Shown: positions 22,961-35,907, numbered from the stretch's first letter. The stretch: 64,000 nucleotides of DNA from Kingdonia uniflora (GCA_014058105.1 JACGCM010001798.1:3045001-3109000), one strand, 5' to 3'. Program-made: numbers and translations. Notes: a model not told the origin generated them from the sequence alone.

Positions 22961-23480
22961 TTTTTAGTCCCAATATACTTTAGGTAAGGTCATCTCCAAT
23001 CGTCTTCGTCCTCTTCAACACCCCCAGTATTGACAGAATTCGAGCTTATGATATTAATGTTGGGGGTAGATAATACTTCGATCTTTAGATAACGTGTTTT
23101 CGTACTAAGGATTCCTGTTTGATACGCGAGAGAGTTCGAATGTCACTCCACGCGGTAAATGTTCGATAATAATTCTTTTGAATCTGCTCATTTTATTGGC
23201 TACCGCAGCTGCGTAGTTGACCATCTTTCCGTTCAACTGGAACTTTTCTGTATAATGGTTCACAATGAGTAAAGAGTCTGTGTAGACAGACAATTCGAAG
23301 ACTCCAATTTCTAGAGCCATATCTAGACCGTGAATCTTTACTTCATGCTCGGCCTCATTGTTGGTTGCCTCAAAGTTGAGCCTGACTGCTTTCTTGATCC
23401 TGTCATTGAAAGATGTGATAAGTACGATTCTGATACTTGATCCCGCAGGTCCGGAAGATCCATCAGTTAAAAGACGTCAT
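22961..23480 (-). pseudogene. Archaeal-type RNase H, Tat copy 2
   Basis: Reads GPAGSSIRIVLI, NNEAEHEVKIHGLDMALE, VFELSVYTDSLLIVNHY and IEHLPRG. This is the same domain as 8112-8700, placed between RT-RNase H and integrase as expected for Tat. Degraded by stops. Confidence 0.72.
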
Positions 23481-23499
23481 CCCTTTTGAGTTATCCAGT

Positions 23500-25090
23500 C
23501 TGACTTTTCTTTGAAGTGTTCATCATTGTTATCTGTACTCTCTTCTTCCCAGTTAGGATCTTATACAGGGAAATTTGCAAGGAAATCTGCTACTATTTCA
23601 CCTTTTTAAAGTATCGCGGTTCAAAATGGATGTCGTGTTCACCAAGAGTGACCGACCATGTTTGTACTCGTCTGGACTTTTCCCATTTGGATAAGAAATT
23701 TGTCAACACTCAAACTGAGTGCAGTTAAAAATACTGTCTTAACTTTTGCGATGTGTACACTAGAGCTAAAAGCAATTTCTCAATCTTGGTATATCGGGAC
23801 TCTGTAGGAGTGAGAGTCTTACTAATTAAATAAACAGGTTTTTCTATTTTCCCGTCAAGTCGAATGAGGACAGAACTGAATGATTCTTCGGTAACCGCAA
23901 GATATATTGTGAGTTCTTCCCCTTCGTTAAGTGTACTTATCACTGGCGGTGATCCCAAGTAAAGTTTAAGCTCCTGAAAAGCTGCTTCACATTCTACTGT
24001 CCACTCGATCTCATGATCCTTTTTAGACTTCTATTTTGTTGTCCCTTCGCGTAAAAGGTTGAATAACCATTAAAATCGATCTGAAGATTTTGACATAAAA
24101 TGATTTATTGCAGCAATCTTGCCTGCCAACTTCTGTACGTCTTCCTTTGTTTTCGGCGAAGGCATAGACAATAAAGTGCGAATACGATCTAGATCAACTT
24201 CTATACCTCTTTTACATATTAAATGTCCCAAGAATTTTTCTGACTGGACCCCGAATTGGTATTTTCAGGGTTGAGCCTCATCTTGTAGAGACGGAAAATT
24301 TTAAAAGTGGTGCGCAAGTCTATAATATGGTTATCCTTTTTAAGACTTTTATACAACATATCATCAATGTAGACTTCTATCATTTTTATGAGGTAATCTT
24401 TGAACATTTGTGTCATCAAACATTGATAAGTGGCTCCGGCATTCTTGATACCGAAAGGCATGACCTTATAATAGTATAAGCCATGTTCCGCAATGAAAGT
24501 TGTATTCTCTTGGTCATCAGGGAGCATAGGTATCTGATTATATCCTGATGCGGCATCCATCATGGATAGGAGTTCCTATCCTGTAGTAGAATCGAGCAGA
24601 TGGTTGATAATAGGAAGTGGAAAAATATCCTTTGGAGTATGCTTGTTGAGGAACGTGAAATCCACGCACACCCTGATCTTGCCATTCTTCTTTAGGACAG
24701 CTACAATGTTCGAGATCCATTCTGGGTAGTTGGCCTTTCTGATGAAGCCAACTTCTATGAGTTTGTCGATCTCTTTATTTACTTCTTCTCAGAGTTTCGG
24801 TGCTAAAGTCCTCTACTTCTGCTTGACAGCTTTGGTTTTATCCTTTAAATTGAGCTTGTGGCAAGTTAGATTGGGATCAATACCTGGCATTTGGTAAAAT
24901 GTCCAAGCGAATGCATTACTATTTTCTTTAAGGAACTAAATGAGGACCCCTCGTTTTGCAGTTGGCAAGAGAGTGCAAATGTATGTTCCTCGTTTTTTGC
25001 CACTGATTTTGACGTACTCTATTGTTTTTGCGCTTGGCAGATGGTTTTCTGTAGAGTGTACTGTATAATTTTTGTAACGTTTCCTGCTAT
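23500..25090 (-). pseudogene. Reverse transcriptase and RT-linked RNase H, Tat copy 2
   Basis: The RT core is the best preserved part. Positions 24563-24219 give MMDAASGYNQIPM, KVMPFGIKNAGATYQCLM and the active-site VYIDDMLYKS, then MRLNPE. Upstream fingers lie at 24720-24900. The RNase H-like tail at 23958-23725 reads TIYLAVTEESFSSVLI and KPVYLISKTLTPTESRY. Separated by frameshifts near 24200 and 23960. Confidence 0.85.
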
Positions 25091-25102
25091 TTTCTATAAT
25101 TT

Positions 25103-25945
25103 CTATGTGAGCTGAGGCTCTGAGGATTTTGGATCAATGACGACAAAATTTTTACAAGCTCGGGCGAGCTTCTGACTTCCTTTGATCTCATATACGTCGC
25201 CATTCCACTCAAATCGCAGCGCCAAATAATAGGTGGATGGAATAGCTCCAATATTATGCAACCAGCAGCGCCCCATTATTCCTAAATAATAGAATTTTGT
25301 ATTGATAACATAGAAGACAACGTGGAGTCTCACAGGTCCTGCCGTAATACAAAGTATAATCTTTCCTACACTTCTTCTTTAGATCCATTGAATCCACAGA
25401 TATCAATGTCACTGGGCTGTACTTTGTTAGCTAGTCCCATCTGATCAATCGTGTTTTGAAAAAATAATTTGATAGTACTCCCAATATCTATCATCATCAT
25501 GTGAAGCACCATATTTTACATTTTTAGCATGATCACCAAAGCATCATGGTGAGGATAGCTGATATGACGGACATCACAGTGGTCGAAATAAATTCCTGTT
25601 TGTTGAGAGTTGGAAATAGAAAGTAAACGAGCTTCTTTTTCTTTCATGGACAGGTCGTGACATTGGTTGACCCGTCGCCTCTTAGTTCTATTCGATTGGT
25701 TAACAATCTGAGTCTCTACGAAGTGGCAGAGCAACATATGGTATAAGTACTTCTCTCCTGCCGGCTCTTCCGTTTGTGTAGCATCCGTAGGAAGTTTGTA
25801 ACTCCCGTTCTTGTAGCTTTCGATGTCTACAATGTACTCGTGCATTCGTCCATCAGCGAAGATATATTCCAACAAGCGCTGTAAGGCAAAATAGTGTTTT
25901 GTTTCATGATGCCTAACCTTGTAGTGAATGCAATATGGTTTGTTC
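25103..25945 (-). pseudogene. Protease and linker region, Tat copy 2
   Basis: Positions 25333-25103 read LHVVFYVINTKFYYLGIMG then RCWLHNIGAIPSTYYLALRF, the stretch that follows the aspartic protease in Tat polyproteins. Positions 25875-25516 read MLEYIFADGRMHEYIVDIES. The catalytic motif itself lies in broken sequence and is not seen clearly. Confidence 0.6.
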
Positions 25946-25953
25946 TTAATAGG

Positions 25954-27285
25954 TTAGAGATATTGTACATTACGAAAAAACTTATCCTTCTGGAGTATAG
26001 GATAAATGCTGGCTATGGTTATATTCATCTTGGGAAGGCAGGGCTTTGACACATTATTCCCCTTTCGAGGCCATTCATCGTTAGATTTTGTTTGTTTCCT
26101 ATATCCTTCCTTATCGACAGTTTGATTAAAGTCCTGGTTGGCTGATTGATCTTGAGCTGTTAATACTGACTTCTGAGGTTTCTGTCTGTCCGACACCATT
26201 CTTTCCAGGTCGATATAATCGTTGATCTTTTCGATCATGTCTTCCAAAGTTGTTGGTTTGTTGAGGAAGAGATACTCCTTCGCCCTTCCATCAACAAGTA
26301 ACGCATTGGTGAAAGCCAAAATAGTAATATTGATCGAGCCAATCAACTTTTTGAGTTAACTCCAAGAACTTCTTAGTAAACGACTCGAGCATCTCTCCTG
26401 GCATCTGCTTAAGGTTGAAAAGGGAATATAGGCTTTCATCTTTGTCTCTATTGTGTGAGTAATTCTTGACGAAGAATTCTCGCAACTATTCGAAAGTTGT
26501 GATGGATCCTTCAGGTAGTGTGTGGAACCATCGTAGGGGTTCGCCTGATAAGCTAGTCGGAAGGAGCTGGCAGAAAATATGGTTGGACGAGGAATGTAGG
26601 CCCAAAGTATCTTGGAACTCTTGGACGTGTTCCACTGGGTCAGTTCCTTTATATTTTTGAATCTTTGGAGTATGGAACCCGGTGGGAACTTCGTCATCTA
26701 GTAGCTCCTGTGCGATTGGGTTCTTCTGTAATTTATTATGGATTCCTTTAGTTAGAGTCTGAGCTTTGAGCATTTCTTTGATTCGTCTCTCGACATGTTC
26801 TAGAGTCATATATTGTCGAGCTACGGTGGTTAGGCGGTTGATACGTCCTTCTCCAATATTATGGTCGTTACTTCTTCACTTAGATAGTCTTTTACTGGGA
26901 CTTGAACTCTTCGAGGTGGATTATCAATCTTTCTGACTCCCGCTGGGCTGCCATCTACTTCCTGGTGGGCCTCCTGAATTGGGATAGGCTCCATTTCCTG
27001 TTGATGATGGTTAGATCGAAGCGTACCTCCTACGTGATTGCCTTTCGGAGGGGGTCCTATCCTGTCATGAATGGAAATTTGTGAGCCTTCAGGTTGCACG
27101 GCTTTGTTCTTTTGGGCGGCGACCTGCTGACCCTGTAGAACCTTCAGTGCGTCATGTACACCCATTAGTTGTTGCTCCAAAGCAGCACGTCTTTCTGTTT
27201 CATAATTTAAAGTGGCCCGCAGATCCGCTAGTGCAGCAATTTCTTCTGTTATAACTATTGGCGAGCTCTGACCTGGAGGTGACAT
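25954..27285 (-). pseudogene. gag, Tat copy 2
   Basis: Starts at ATG 27285-27283, about 70 bp inside the LTR. The first 151 codons are open (27285-26830): a Glu/Ala/Leu helix (ALEQQLMGVHDALKVLQGQQ), then a Pro/Gln/His-rich linker. The Retrotrans_gag core at 26809-26486 reads IQKYKGTDPVEHVQEFQ and SSNHIFCQLLPTSLSGEPLR, then WFHTLPEGSITTFE. The C-terminal half is at 26485-25954 (DKDESLYSLFNLKQMPGEM, then LEDMIEKINDYIDLERMV). Frameshifts near 26820, 26480 and 26330. No CCHC knuckle was found. Confidence 0.82.
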
Positions 27286-27337
27286 TCTGAAAGGAGATGA
27301 TTAGTGGTTTCTGAGACAATGGGTTTGAGAACTTCGA

Positions 27338-27357
27338 TTTCCACAGATGGCACTAAA
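27338..27357 (-). promoter_or_regulatory. Primer binding site, Tat copy 2
   Basis: The element strand reads TTTAGTGCCATCTGTGGAAA just inside the LTR. This is the same signal as copy 1 with G-to-A and C-to-T changes. Confidence 0.7.
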
Positions 27358-28114
27358 TGTAATGGCCTAATTCCAGAATTCGGACTTAGCCTTTACACCA
27401 AAGGTGTCTAGAATGTTCAAGAATAGTAAACAGTAATTAACAAGATGATTTAGCATGGAAAACCTTTGAATAGGTTAAAAACCACGACCTCTCTTGAGGA
27501 TTTTGAGAAAGAGAAGATGATCTTATTAAAGTTACTAACTTATTACAATGAGCACTCTGAGTATATGGAATTTCGGGGTAATGATTTTTCTGCATAGAAT
27601 GCCTGTTCGTAATCTGTTGTTTTCTGGTTCTACTTATAGGTCTTATAATATGACCGTTTGATGGTCTTTAATATTATTAATGGTGGACGTTACAAAGTAT
27701 ATGTAAGATACTCTTTGACCATATAGTGTAACGTTTTAACCTCTGTTGCTGTACAACGGCTCTATTGATGATTGTACGCTTGCGTAAATCAAACTGTTGT
27801 TGTGGAGGTCGAAAGCGATGACTCAAATTGAGGAATATTGAATATGTTTTTAGTAGTGTTTCATGTATGCTAATGAGGTCGAGGATGAAGCTTTGAGTCC
27901 AAGATACGAAATAAGCTATTACAAGACGGCTCTTAAGCAATAGCACGAGTAGCGTTAGGGATGAGTGGTGTTGGTTGAGAAACTCGTGCTGTATGTGTTT
28001 CCTGACGTTGTTGTCTTATTTTTTATTGTGCCACATACTCTATTGTTGAGGTCGAAAGTTCGTATGTAGTTCGAAGATGAAGTATGAGCTCGAGATGCGG
28101 AATAAGCCACTACA
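27358..28114 (-). repeat. 5' LTR of Tat copy 2
   Basis: Runs from TGTAATGGCC to GCCACTACA (plus strand). Full-length partner of 13210-13946. The right-hand target repeat CCAAG follows at 28115-28119. Confidence 0.92.
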
Positions 28115-29736
28115 CCAAGGGCGAATCATAGACTAATAATAATAAACGGGGTTTCCAAAGTCGAGCAAGCCCCTTGGGTAGCTTATGCACCCAAAATAGT
28201 TTGCACACATGAGTCGCACATACGCGTGTGACCTATCAACTCTCACACACACCACACCACAATAGGTTAAGTATTAGACTTACTTATATAGTATAGTTGA
28301 ACATCCATCATAACCAATGTGGAACTAAAAACACATAGTTCCACCATTCAAACAAAAGAAAACCAAACTCTATTTGTATTTTTCAACATATTCAGTATAA
28401 ACTTATCATTTTCATTGGCATTTCATCAAATGACACTAAGAGGTGCTTCCCTTTATAGTAGTAGAGATTAAGCCTTTAGAGTCGGTCGAGGGTCGGTGGC
28501 AAATGGTTATATATTTTAGACCTTAACAACACCATACCAGTTGGAAGGGACAGGTCAGTCCAGCCCTTAAATATTCAAGAGGTTTTATAGTGCACGAGCC
28601 TAAAACCTCCCATGTCACAAAATTATACACAAAGAATGGTTTAATCAAGTTGCATAAAGGAGGATTGTCCATTAGAGAATTGACGTACAGTATACATTTG
28701 GGCTGGATTTGGTTTTCACAAAATGCATTTTAGATTAGGCTCAAATTTACACTATTCTGCTGACCCGAAGCCCAAGTTGAAACAAATGATGACACCCATA
28801 CACTTTGGACTAGGCTGGTGGTCTACCATTATTTCTGCTCAGAGGGACTCTTGTGCTCCCTATACTGTGATTTTGCCCTACCGATAGGGGGCATGGTCTG
28901 CACGGATTATTTACCTCCTCAAGTTTTGTTGCTTTGATACTCACTCAACCACGTAAACTACTCGTGCACTTAGTCACAAAAGGGACACTAGGTCACACCC
29001 GACCATCACTCATTTTAGTACCACACATTATATATGAACGTCGTCTATTTCAACCCATCCGCATCAACATAGGTCGAGCTAGCCTTCAAAAGAAGGATAT
29101 CTCAAGAAAGTTAGGACACCTTCATATCAATGAGTATGTTAAAGCCACCCCTAAAACTCGCTTGCCGTCCACTCAAAACCTTAGATAAAGATGGTGACAT
29201 GTTTTCTTTTGTTGCTTAGCTATGATTTCGTATCATTGAATATTATTTGCATACGGTATCATGAATCATCTACATCACTATATTCTTGCAAAATATTAAT
29301 TAAGGGACAACAAATAATTAGAACCATAAAATCATTATTTTGGTTTGCGGCCCCTCCCCCTAGATTCGATTACGCCAAATTTGGAGTCACTTAGACTGCG
29401 TTTTTTGTTATCTAGTTTTGATTTGGCTCCATGTGTGCATAATAGAGATACTAATTTGCATACAATAATGCTCATCCATGCATGATGAATACAAAATCAC
29501 AATAAAAGTGATTAACTCAAAACGGGGTTACCTTTACAAAAAGACCAAAATAATCCCTTTTTAAGAAATTATTCTTATGTAACTTCACCACATTTCAAAT
29601 TACAATACTACTTACTTTCAATTAAGGGTAATTTTGGTATATCATCATAAGTTCATCGAAAGCACCAAAAATTTGCATTAAATGTTTTTTTTTTTTAATC
29701 TTTCTGATATGATCCAAGAATGAAACATATAATACC
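28115..29736. other. Gene-poor interval with an LTR-like fragment
   Basis: Positions 28130-28480, read on the minus strand, contain a TTCCACATTGGTT motif followed by a TATA-like ACTATATAAGTA, a layout typical of the promoter half of a copia or TRIM LTR. No partner or target repeat was found. The rest is AT-rich. The 84-codon open frame at 28934-29188 has no recognised motif and is probably chance. Confidence 0.35.
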
Positions 29737-30062
29737 TCTTGAGATATATAATCCCACACATTAGGCATGCAGAGCCTTACACCTAAAAATATAAGATCAT
29801 GGGGTTACTCTTTTCATTGTCAATTGATTTTAAGATGGAAACTCCAATTTTAATTTGGTATCAAAGCTGGTTTTGCTTTCACTTCCGTGTCACCCAAATA
29901 TCTGTCCACGTACTGTGCTCATAAATTACCCCACACGTGAGGGTGTGCGTTGATATATATAGTCCCATATCGGGAACTCGTAGCCTTGCACCTCAAATTT
30001 TAGATCATGGGATACTCCTCTTATTGCCAATTGGTTTTGAGATGGACCTCCAATTCTAATAA
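29737..30062 (+). mobile_element. TRIM (terminal-repeat retrotransposon in miniature)
   Basis: Two direct repeats of about 115 bp (29737-29853 and 29950-30060) share CCTTACACCT/CCTTGCACCT, ATAAGATCATGGG / TTAGATCATGGG, ACTC(C/T)T(C/T)TTATTGCCAATT and GAGATGG. Between them lies about 96 bp. It starts with TTTGGTATCAAAGC, a good match to the initiator-Met tRNA primer site (29855-29867), and ends with a purine-rich CACGTGAGGGTGTG PPT before the second repeat. No coding space. This layout is diagnostic of TRIM elements. Confidence 0.75.
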
Positions 30063-31790
30063 TACCCATATTGAAGAATGAAGTACGGTTGGTTGGTGTG
30101 TATAGCTGAGACCCTACAAATGTTGTCTATGATTCCAATTATGTTCCATTGAGGAAAAAAGATTATAGATTGCAGGCTTGAGAGTGGGCAAATGAGAGAA
30201 GAAAATAAGTGGCTGCCCCATATCACATGTGAAAGAAGATCTAAATAAGGAACATCTGTGTTTGGGATTATCTTGGTTAGCTTATTCGTTTGTCTTTCCC
30301 TTACCTTCTACATTCCCCTACATTTGGTGGTTGGGGTATTTTTTCACCTTTGAAATTATGGTTTGTGCACCTTCTTATTGGCTTGGCTCTCTTCTTATTA
30401 GCTTGGCTCAATAGTATATATATGTTCTAGAGCGAGAGAGCCGTAATGTAGTAAAAACCACAGGTTATATGAATGTCTATATACACATTTTATGTTTTTT
30501 GATCATCAGGATACATTTGTTTGTTCTTTTACAGTGAGATCAAGTTTCAACTCATTTCCCTTGTATGCTCTTTTACAATGATAAAAGTGTGAATTAGAGA
30601 TAACTTGCCTGCCTCACAACTTTCTTATTGTTTTTGATATTTCAAGTTCGAAGTTGCGCTTTTGTCAATTCTGCTTTATTGACATGTTAAAACAAAATAA
30701 ACAAAAGAAAGATATGGGACAGTGGAGGAGGAAACTAAAAGATACTTTAAAAAAAATTGTATTTGAAAAGCGATGTGTGTGATGAAGTTCTATGCTGATG
30801 AACACCTCAAAAAGGTTCCTACAATGTTGATGTTGTGTTTGCCAACAAGTTTCCTTAGAAACTATGATAGTAGTCAGCGGAATAACTAAGGTTAAGGGTG
30901 GTTGAAGAATTATGTTAATGGATGTAAACTGAAGAATTAAGTTCATGGATGTATACTTGTGCCGTTGTTAACCATCAATGTGTAATAACATTAGTGTACA
31001 ATAATATTAATATTATGTGCTTTCCAAAATCAATTGTATGTTAGCATAGCTTCTTGTCCTTCGAGTTTTTCTTCTTTCCAGCAGGGTTATCTTTGGCAAA
31101 TGATAACTACAAAGAATCGGCATTTAATCTTTGGGCGACAATGATGTTCTGGTGATGTAGATGGCTGGAACCGATTTAGGGCAGACAAATTTTCCTCTGG
31201 CTTCCTTTATTTTTCTTAAAAATGACCTTACCTGATGAACTCCGATATAATTACCCTTGTAAATATTTATCTTTCCCATATACGTTTCAAGGTTTAAGGA
31301 TTTGCTTAAATGCTCATAACACAATACATATTGTAGTCGAGCAATGTAACTCGAAAATCACAGACCGCTATGGTAGATGCATCATCGCCAATAGAAACAC
31401 AATCAACCCCACTTGGTTCACTTCCGCTTAAGACCCCGGAAACAGTCCTAAACTCTAGGTCATCATCATATGTAATTAAGATTCTCTAAAAAATTTAACA
31501 AAGGATAAATCTGTAACTATCCTACATCACCCTAAAAGTACAGATAATTCGTGTAGAGAAAAAAGAAAATGCACGACCCGAAGTAAAAATAATTCGTGCA
31601 TTTTCTTTAAATTTGACACGAGTTATCTATAGTTTCAGGGTAAGATTAAAAAATAAAAACAATAGAGAAGAAAAATAACAGGAGAATTCCAAGTTTTTGG
31701 AATCTCTTATCTTAAACAAATTTAATTAGATTGGTTAAACTTTTTTATCCTATCTTTGGGCTTAATAATTATAATTAAACATCACCGAGC
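30063..31790. other. Intergenic region upstream of BXL
   Basis: AT-rich. There is no gene I can support. A minus-strand open stretch at 31124-31324 encodes a basic peptide (GVHQVRSFLRKIKEARGKF) that might be an exon relic of unknown family. Short direct repeats (TTATTGGCTTGGCT / TTATTAGCTTGGCT near 30378-30410) are visible. Confidence 0.35.
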
Positions 31791-31793
31791 TGT

Positions 31794-31800
31794 TATAAAA
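31794..31800 (+). promoter_or_regulatory. Likely TATA box of BXL
   Basis: TATAAAA lies about 300 bp before the BXL start codon, followed by a CT-rich stretch (TTCTCTTGTGTG, TCTATCTCTCTCATC) typical of plant 5' leaders. The transcript start would be near 31825. Confidence 0.5.
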
Positions 31801-32099
31801 AAATACGTAGCCGCCCTCTTTGTTCTTTAGCTCAGCTGCAAATGAGCCGCAAATTTACACAGTCTATTTTTTTTACAGGTTGTCACTACAACCAAGCTAA
31901 TCTTCTCTTGTGTGTTTGTTTAAATTCTATCTCTCTCATCATCTTCACGGGCTCACAACTCTCTCTGCTCTGTGTTTGCCTCCATTTTCACAATCACGGA
32001 CTACAAGCAAACAACATGTCTTTCTCTACTTAAAAACACTAATAAAACACACCCTTTCCCATTTAGATTCTATCTAAGCAACCCCATTGAAGATAAACA

Positions 32100-35000
32100 A
32101 TGGTTTCTCAAGAAAACAGAGTGTTTTACTTATACTCTGTTTTCTTACTCTGTTTTTTTACATTCTTCATTAATGGTGGTTTGGCCCAATCCCCTGTTTT
32201 TGCTTGTGATGTTGGCAATGATAGCTTTGGGTTTTGTAATTCTTCATTGGAGATTGGATTGAGAGTTGATGATTTGGTAAAAAGACTTACATTGCAAGAA
32301 AAAATTGGATTCTTGGTGAATAAAGCTGGAGCTGTAACTAGGCTTGGGATTCCAAGCTATGAATGGTGGTCTGAAGCTTTACATGGTGTTTCTTACGTCG
32401 GTCCCGGTACAAGGTTTTCGTCTGTAGTCCCAGGCGCCACCAGTTTCCCGCAGGTTATCTTGACCGCGGCCTCATTCAATGTCTCGTTGTTCATCGCCAT
32501 CGGAAAGGTATATATATGTTGTTTTTCACCTTTTTATAATGACTGAGGGTCTCAGTTTTAGCTTAATTAGTCTCAAACAGGAAATGTTTGTGATAGGAAA
32601 CATTTCTGGTGATTTAGACAATTGCTGACCATTGGATTATACAAATCTAATGGTTTTCGGTTGTGATCACAAACATTTCCTGTGTAACAAGCGGAGTCCG
32701 AATGAATCCATTGATTCGGATAAAAGGTTTTGTTTGTTTCGAGCAATAGATTCCATTTTACAACCAGATATAACAAAATTGAATTCGTGTACATTTCTTG
32801 TTTTTGTTCGAGTTTTAGTATTTTAGGGTAACTATGTTTTTGACGAGATCAACAACACAAGCTGCCTGTGGATTTGAAGAAAACATTACAAGTCCCAGGG
32901 ATGTCGAAAATCGGAATACTGACACATTAGACGACTTGAAGACAGTGCCTTCGACTTAATATAAATGCTAAAATATTGAATACAGCGCTAAGATCATTTC
33001 GTTGCAATGTTCGTGTTGATAATGGTATCCAGAGTTGCCGAAAGAAACTCAGGGATCGCCGGAACATTTAGAAACCGGTACGATTGCAGAAGAGAATTTT
33101 AGGAAATCAAGTTATTTTCTGACATTCTTAGATCATATGGTATAATATGGTTAGATTGGATTCTAAATATTTATACTTTGTATTAATGGCTCTAATGTCC
33201 TAGTGTACCGACACATTTATTGCTTATGAGTACAGTATCAGCTGTAATTAGGGCAAATGAAATCGTCGTGTCCAGTCGATCGATCGGGTGGGGTTTACCA
33301 CCATGACCAATACCCATTTATGTCCGCGACTCCACGTTGATGTTTTGATATGCTTTTACGTGTGCAGGTTGTGTCGACGGAGGCTCGAGCAATGCACAAT
33401 GTGGGATTAGCCGGGTTAACATTCTGGAGTCCGAATATTAACATATTTAGGGACCCTCGATGGGGACGAGGCCAAGAGACCCCCGGAGAGGACCCTTTAC
33501 TCAGTAGTAAATATGGGTCCGGTTATGTTAAGGGGTTGCAGCAAACCGAGAGTGATGATCCCAATAGGCTTAAGGTCGCAGCTTGCTGTAAACATTATAC
33601 GGCTTATGATCTTGATAATTGGAAAGGCGTCGATCGGTATCACTTCAATGCCGTGGTAAATATTTTTGATCTACATTTCTTCTACGGGTTTTTTTTTTGT
33701 GCGTACGTTGTGTGTGAAGATTTCAGTGTTTGTATGTGTAGGTTACAAAGCAAGACATGGATGACACATATCAACCTCCGTTTAAGAGCTGCGTGATCGA
33801 CGGGAATGTTGCGAGCGTGATGTGCTCATACAACAAAGTTAACGGTGTACCGACCTGCGCGGGTCCTGATCTTCTTGCCGGGGTCATTAGAGACAAATGG
33901 GAACTAAATGGGTCTATTTTCTTTCCTTCCTAATCCACAATTTAACAAAATATCGGGTTCGGATGCCACGGAATTAGTCCGGACGCCAATTTACAATGCA
34001 ATTAGACTAATCCAACTGGTGTGAAACTGCAGCTACATTGTGACAGATTGTGACTCTATAGATGTAATGTACAATTCTCAACACTACACTAAAACCCCAG
34101 AAGAAGCTGCAGCTATAAGTATATTAGCAGGTAAAAAAAAATTAGACTAACGTAATTTTACAGTTACAGTTGTTCTTTATATTTTTAATGGCGTAAGTTT
34201 TCAGGCGTGGATCTTAATTGTGGGTCGTTTCTCGGGCAACACACTGGAGCGGCTGTAAAAGCCGGACTTCTAACTGAAGCCCCCATTGACAGAGCAATCT
34301 CTAACAATTTCGCAACGCTTTTCCGACTTGGGTTCTTTGATGGTAATCCTAGTACACAATTATATGGTAAGCTCGGGCCTAAGGATGTTTGTACCCCGGC
34401 GAACCAAGAACTAGCTCTTGAAGCTGCGAGACAAGGGATCGTCTTGTTGAAAAATAGTAAAGGATCGTTGCCGTTATCACCAACTAAAATCAAGTCGCTG
34501 GCAGTGATCGGACCCAATGCCAATGTCACAAAAACCATGATCGGAAACTACGAAGGTAAACTATTTAGCCCATTTTTCGATGGGCTTTAAATACTTTTCA
34601 TAGATATTCACCTATTTTTGATTGTATATATTCGTGCAGGGACACCATGTAAGTATACGACACCTCTGCAAGGCCTAACGGCTTATGTTCAGACCGTGTA
34701 TTCGCCCGGTTGCGCCAATGTAGCTTGTAAGACTGCCCAAGTAGACGGTGCAAAGAAAGTTGCAAGTGAAGCGGATGCCACGGTTATCATAGTAGGTGAT
34801 GACCTCTCGATTGAGGCGGAGAGTCTTGACAGGATCGATCTTTATCTCCCAGGGCAACAGCAACTTCTTATAACCCAAGTCGCAAATGCTTCAAAGGGGC
34901 CAGTGATTCTTGTTATTATGTCCGGAGGGGGCATGGAGGTATCGTTCGCAAAAGATGATCCGAAGATTATCAGTATTCTTTGGGTTGGGTACCCCGGCGA

Positions 35001-35717
35001 AGCCGGTGGCGCCGCTATTGCTGATGTGATCTTCGGATACTTCAATCCATGTAAGTGAATAATGCTTCTTAACATTTTTTGTTTTTCTTCCGGAAAATGG
35101 TTTTGTTGCTTAGTAATTGTACGACCTTTTTTTTTGCCTCAGGTGGACGACTACCGATGACATGGTACCCGCAAGAATTCGTAGAAAAAGTCCCTATGAC
35201 AAACATGAACATGCGACCGGATCCCGCAACGGGCTACCCCGGTCGAAGTTACCGATTCTACGCAGGTAAAACAGTATACGCATTTGGGGATGGCTTAAGT
35301 TACTCCAAATTTAATCACCGTCTCGCCAAAGCACCACCTACACAAGTTTCCGTCCCTCTAGACGAGCGTCACGTTTGTCACTCTCAACTATGCGAGTCCC
35401 TTGAGCTTTCTGACAATCATTGCGAAAACCTAGCATTTGATGTTCACTTGAGTGTCAAGAATGTGGGGGAAATGAGCGGTGGGCACACGGTTTTCTTGTA
35501 CTCGAGTCCACCGTCGGTGCACAACGCCCCGAAGAAGCATTTGTTGGGGTTTGAGAAGATTTATTTGGCGTCACAAGGGGAGGAGTTGGTGAAGTTTATC
35601 GTGGATGTTTGCAAGGATTTGAGTGTGGTTGATGAGGTTGGGAGAAAAAAAGTTGGTTTGGGTTTACATGTTCTTCATGTTGGTGATTTGAAACACTCTT
35701 TTTATGTGATGGTTTGA
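32100..35717 (+). CDS. BXL4: Beta-D-xylosidase / alpha-L-arabinofuranosidase, GH3 family
   Basis: Secreted cell-wall glycosidase releasing xylose (and often arabinose) from xylan and pectin side chains. Exons: 32100-32507, 33368-33655, 33742-33911, 34033-34130, 34205-34555, 34640-35050, 35143-35717; all GT-AG, total 2301 nt, 766 codons, the usual length. A signal peptide covers residues 1-29, followed by the family hallmark SPVFACD. The GH3 N-domain contains [24 protein letters not shown] and KHYTAYD. The nucleophile is Asp294 in IVTDCDS; the acid/base is likely in SIEAESLDR (497-503). A C-terminal fibronectin-III-like domain ends with LLGFEKI and [13 protein letters not shown]. Closest by eye to the Arabidopsis BXL3/BXL4 pair; which of the two is not certain. 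No disruption was seen. Confidence 0.93.
32508..33367 (+). other. Long first intron of BXL
   Basis: 860 bp with donor AAAG|GTATAT and acceptor GTGCAG. It is much longer than the other five introns (75-125 bp). AT-rich without an open frame. It contains an imperfect inverted pair, AACAGGAAATGTTTGTGAT (32576-32594) against ATCACAAACATTTCCTGTGT (32666-32685), capable of a hairpin and suggestive of a small MITE remnant. Confidence 0.75.
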
Positions 35718-35907
35718 TGAGTGTTTCGAGGATATTTTCGCCTAAAATTTCTCCAACATTGTTCTTGGAGATGGATTAATTAAGAGTCTCAAAGGAGACC
35801 AATTGAAAGTGTAATTTGGGAGGGTTTATTAGTGAAAAACAATCTCAATTATTTTGAAATCGATGTAATTTGAGATCAAAGGAAATAAATTTGATATGAA
35901 TGATTGT

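Larger units (their letters stand above)
13210..28114 (-). mobile_element. Ty3/gypsy Tat-like LTR retrotransposon, copy 2, complete
   Basis: About 14.9 kb. LTRs are at 13210-13946 and 27358-28114, both TG...CA, flanked by CCATG (13205-13209) and CCAAG (28115-28119), a 5-bp target duplication with one later change. Order from right to left: PBS, gag, protease, RT-RNase H, archaeal-type RNase H, integrase, minisatellite, plus-strand extra gene, 2-kb spacer, PPT, 3' LTR. All frames carry stops, but fewer than in copy 1. The LTRs differ visibly by substitutions and small indels, so the insertion is old. Confidence 0.92.

Noticed and set aside
31124..31324. Minus-strand 66-codon ORF as a host gene
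   Set aside because: The peptide looks structured but no neighbouring exon, family motif or start context was found; kept only as a remark.
32508..33367. Retained coding sequence within the long BXL intron
   Set aside because: The reading frame joins perfectly from 32507 to 33368 (AIGK then VVSTEARAM, as in the family) and the intron has stops in all frames.
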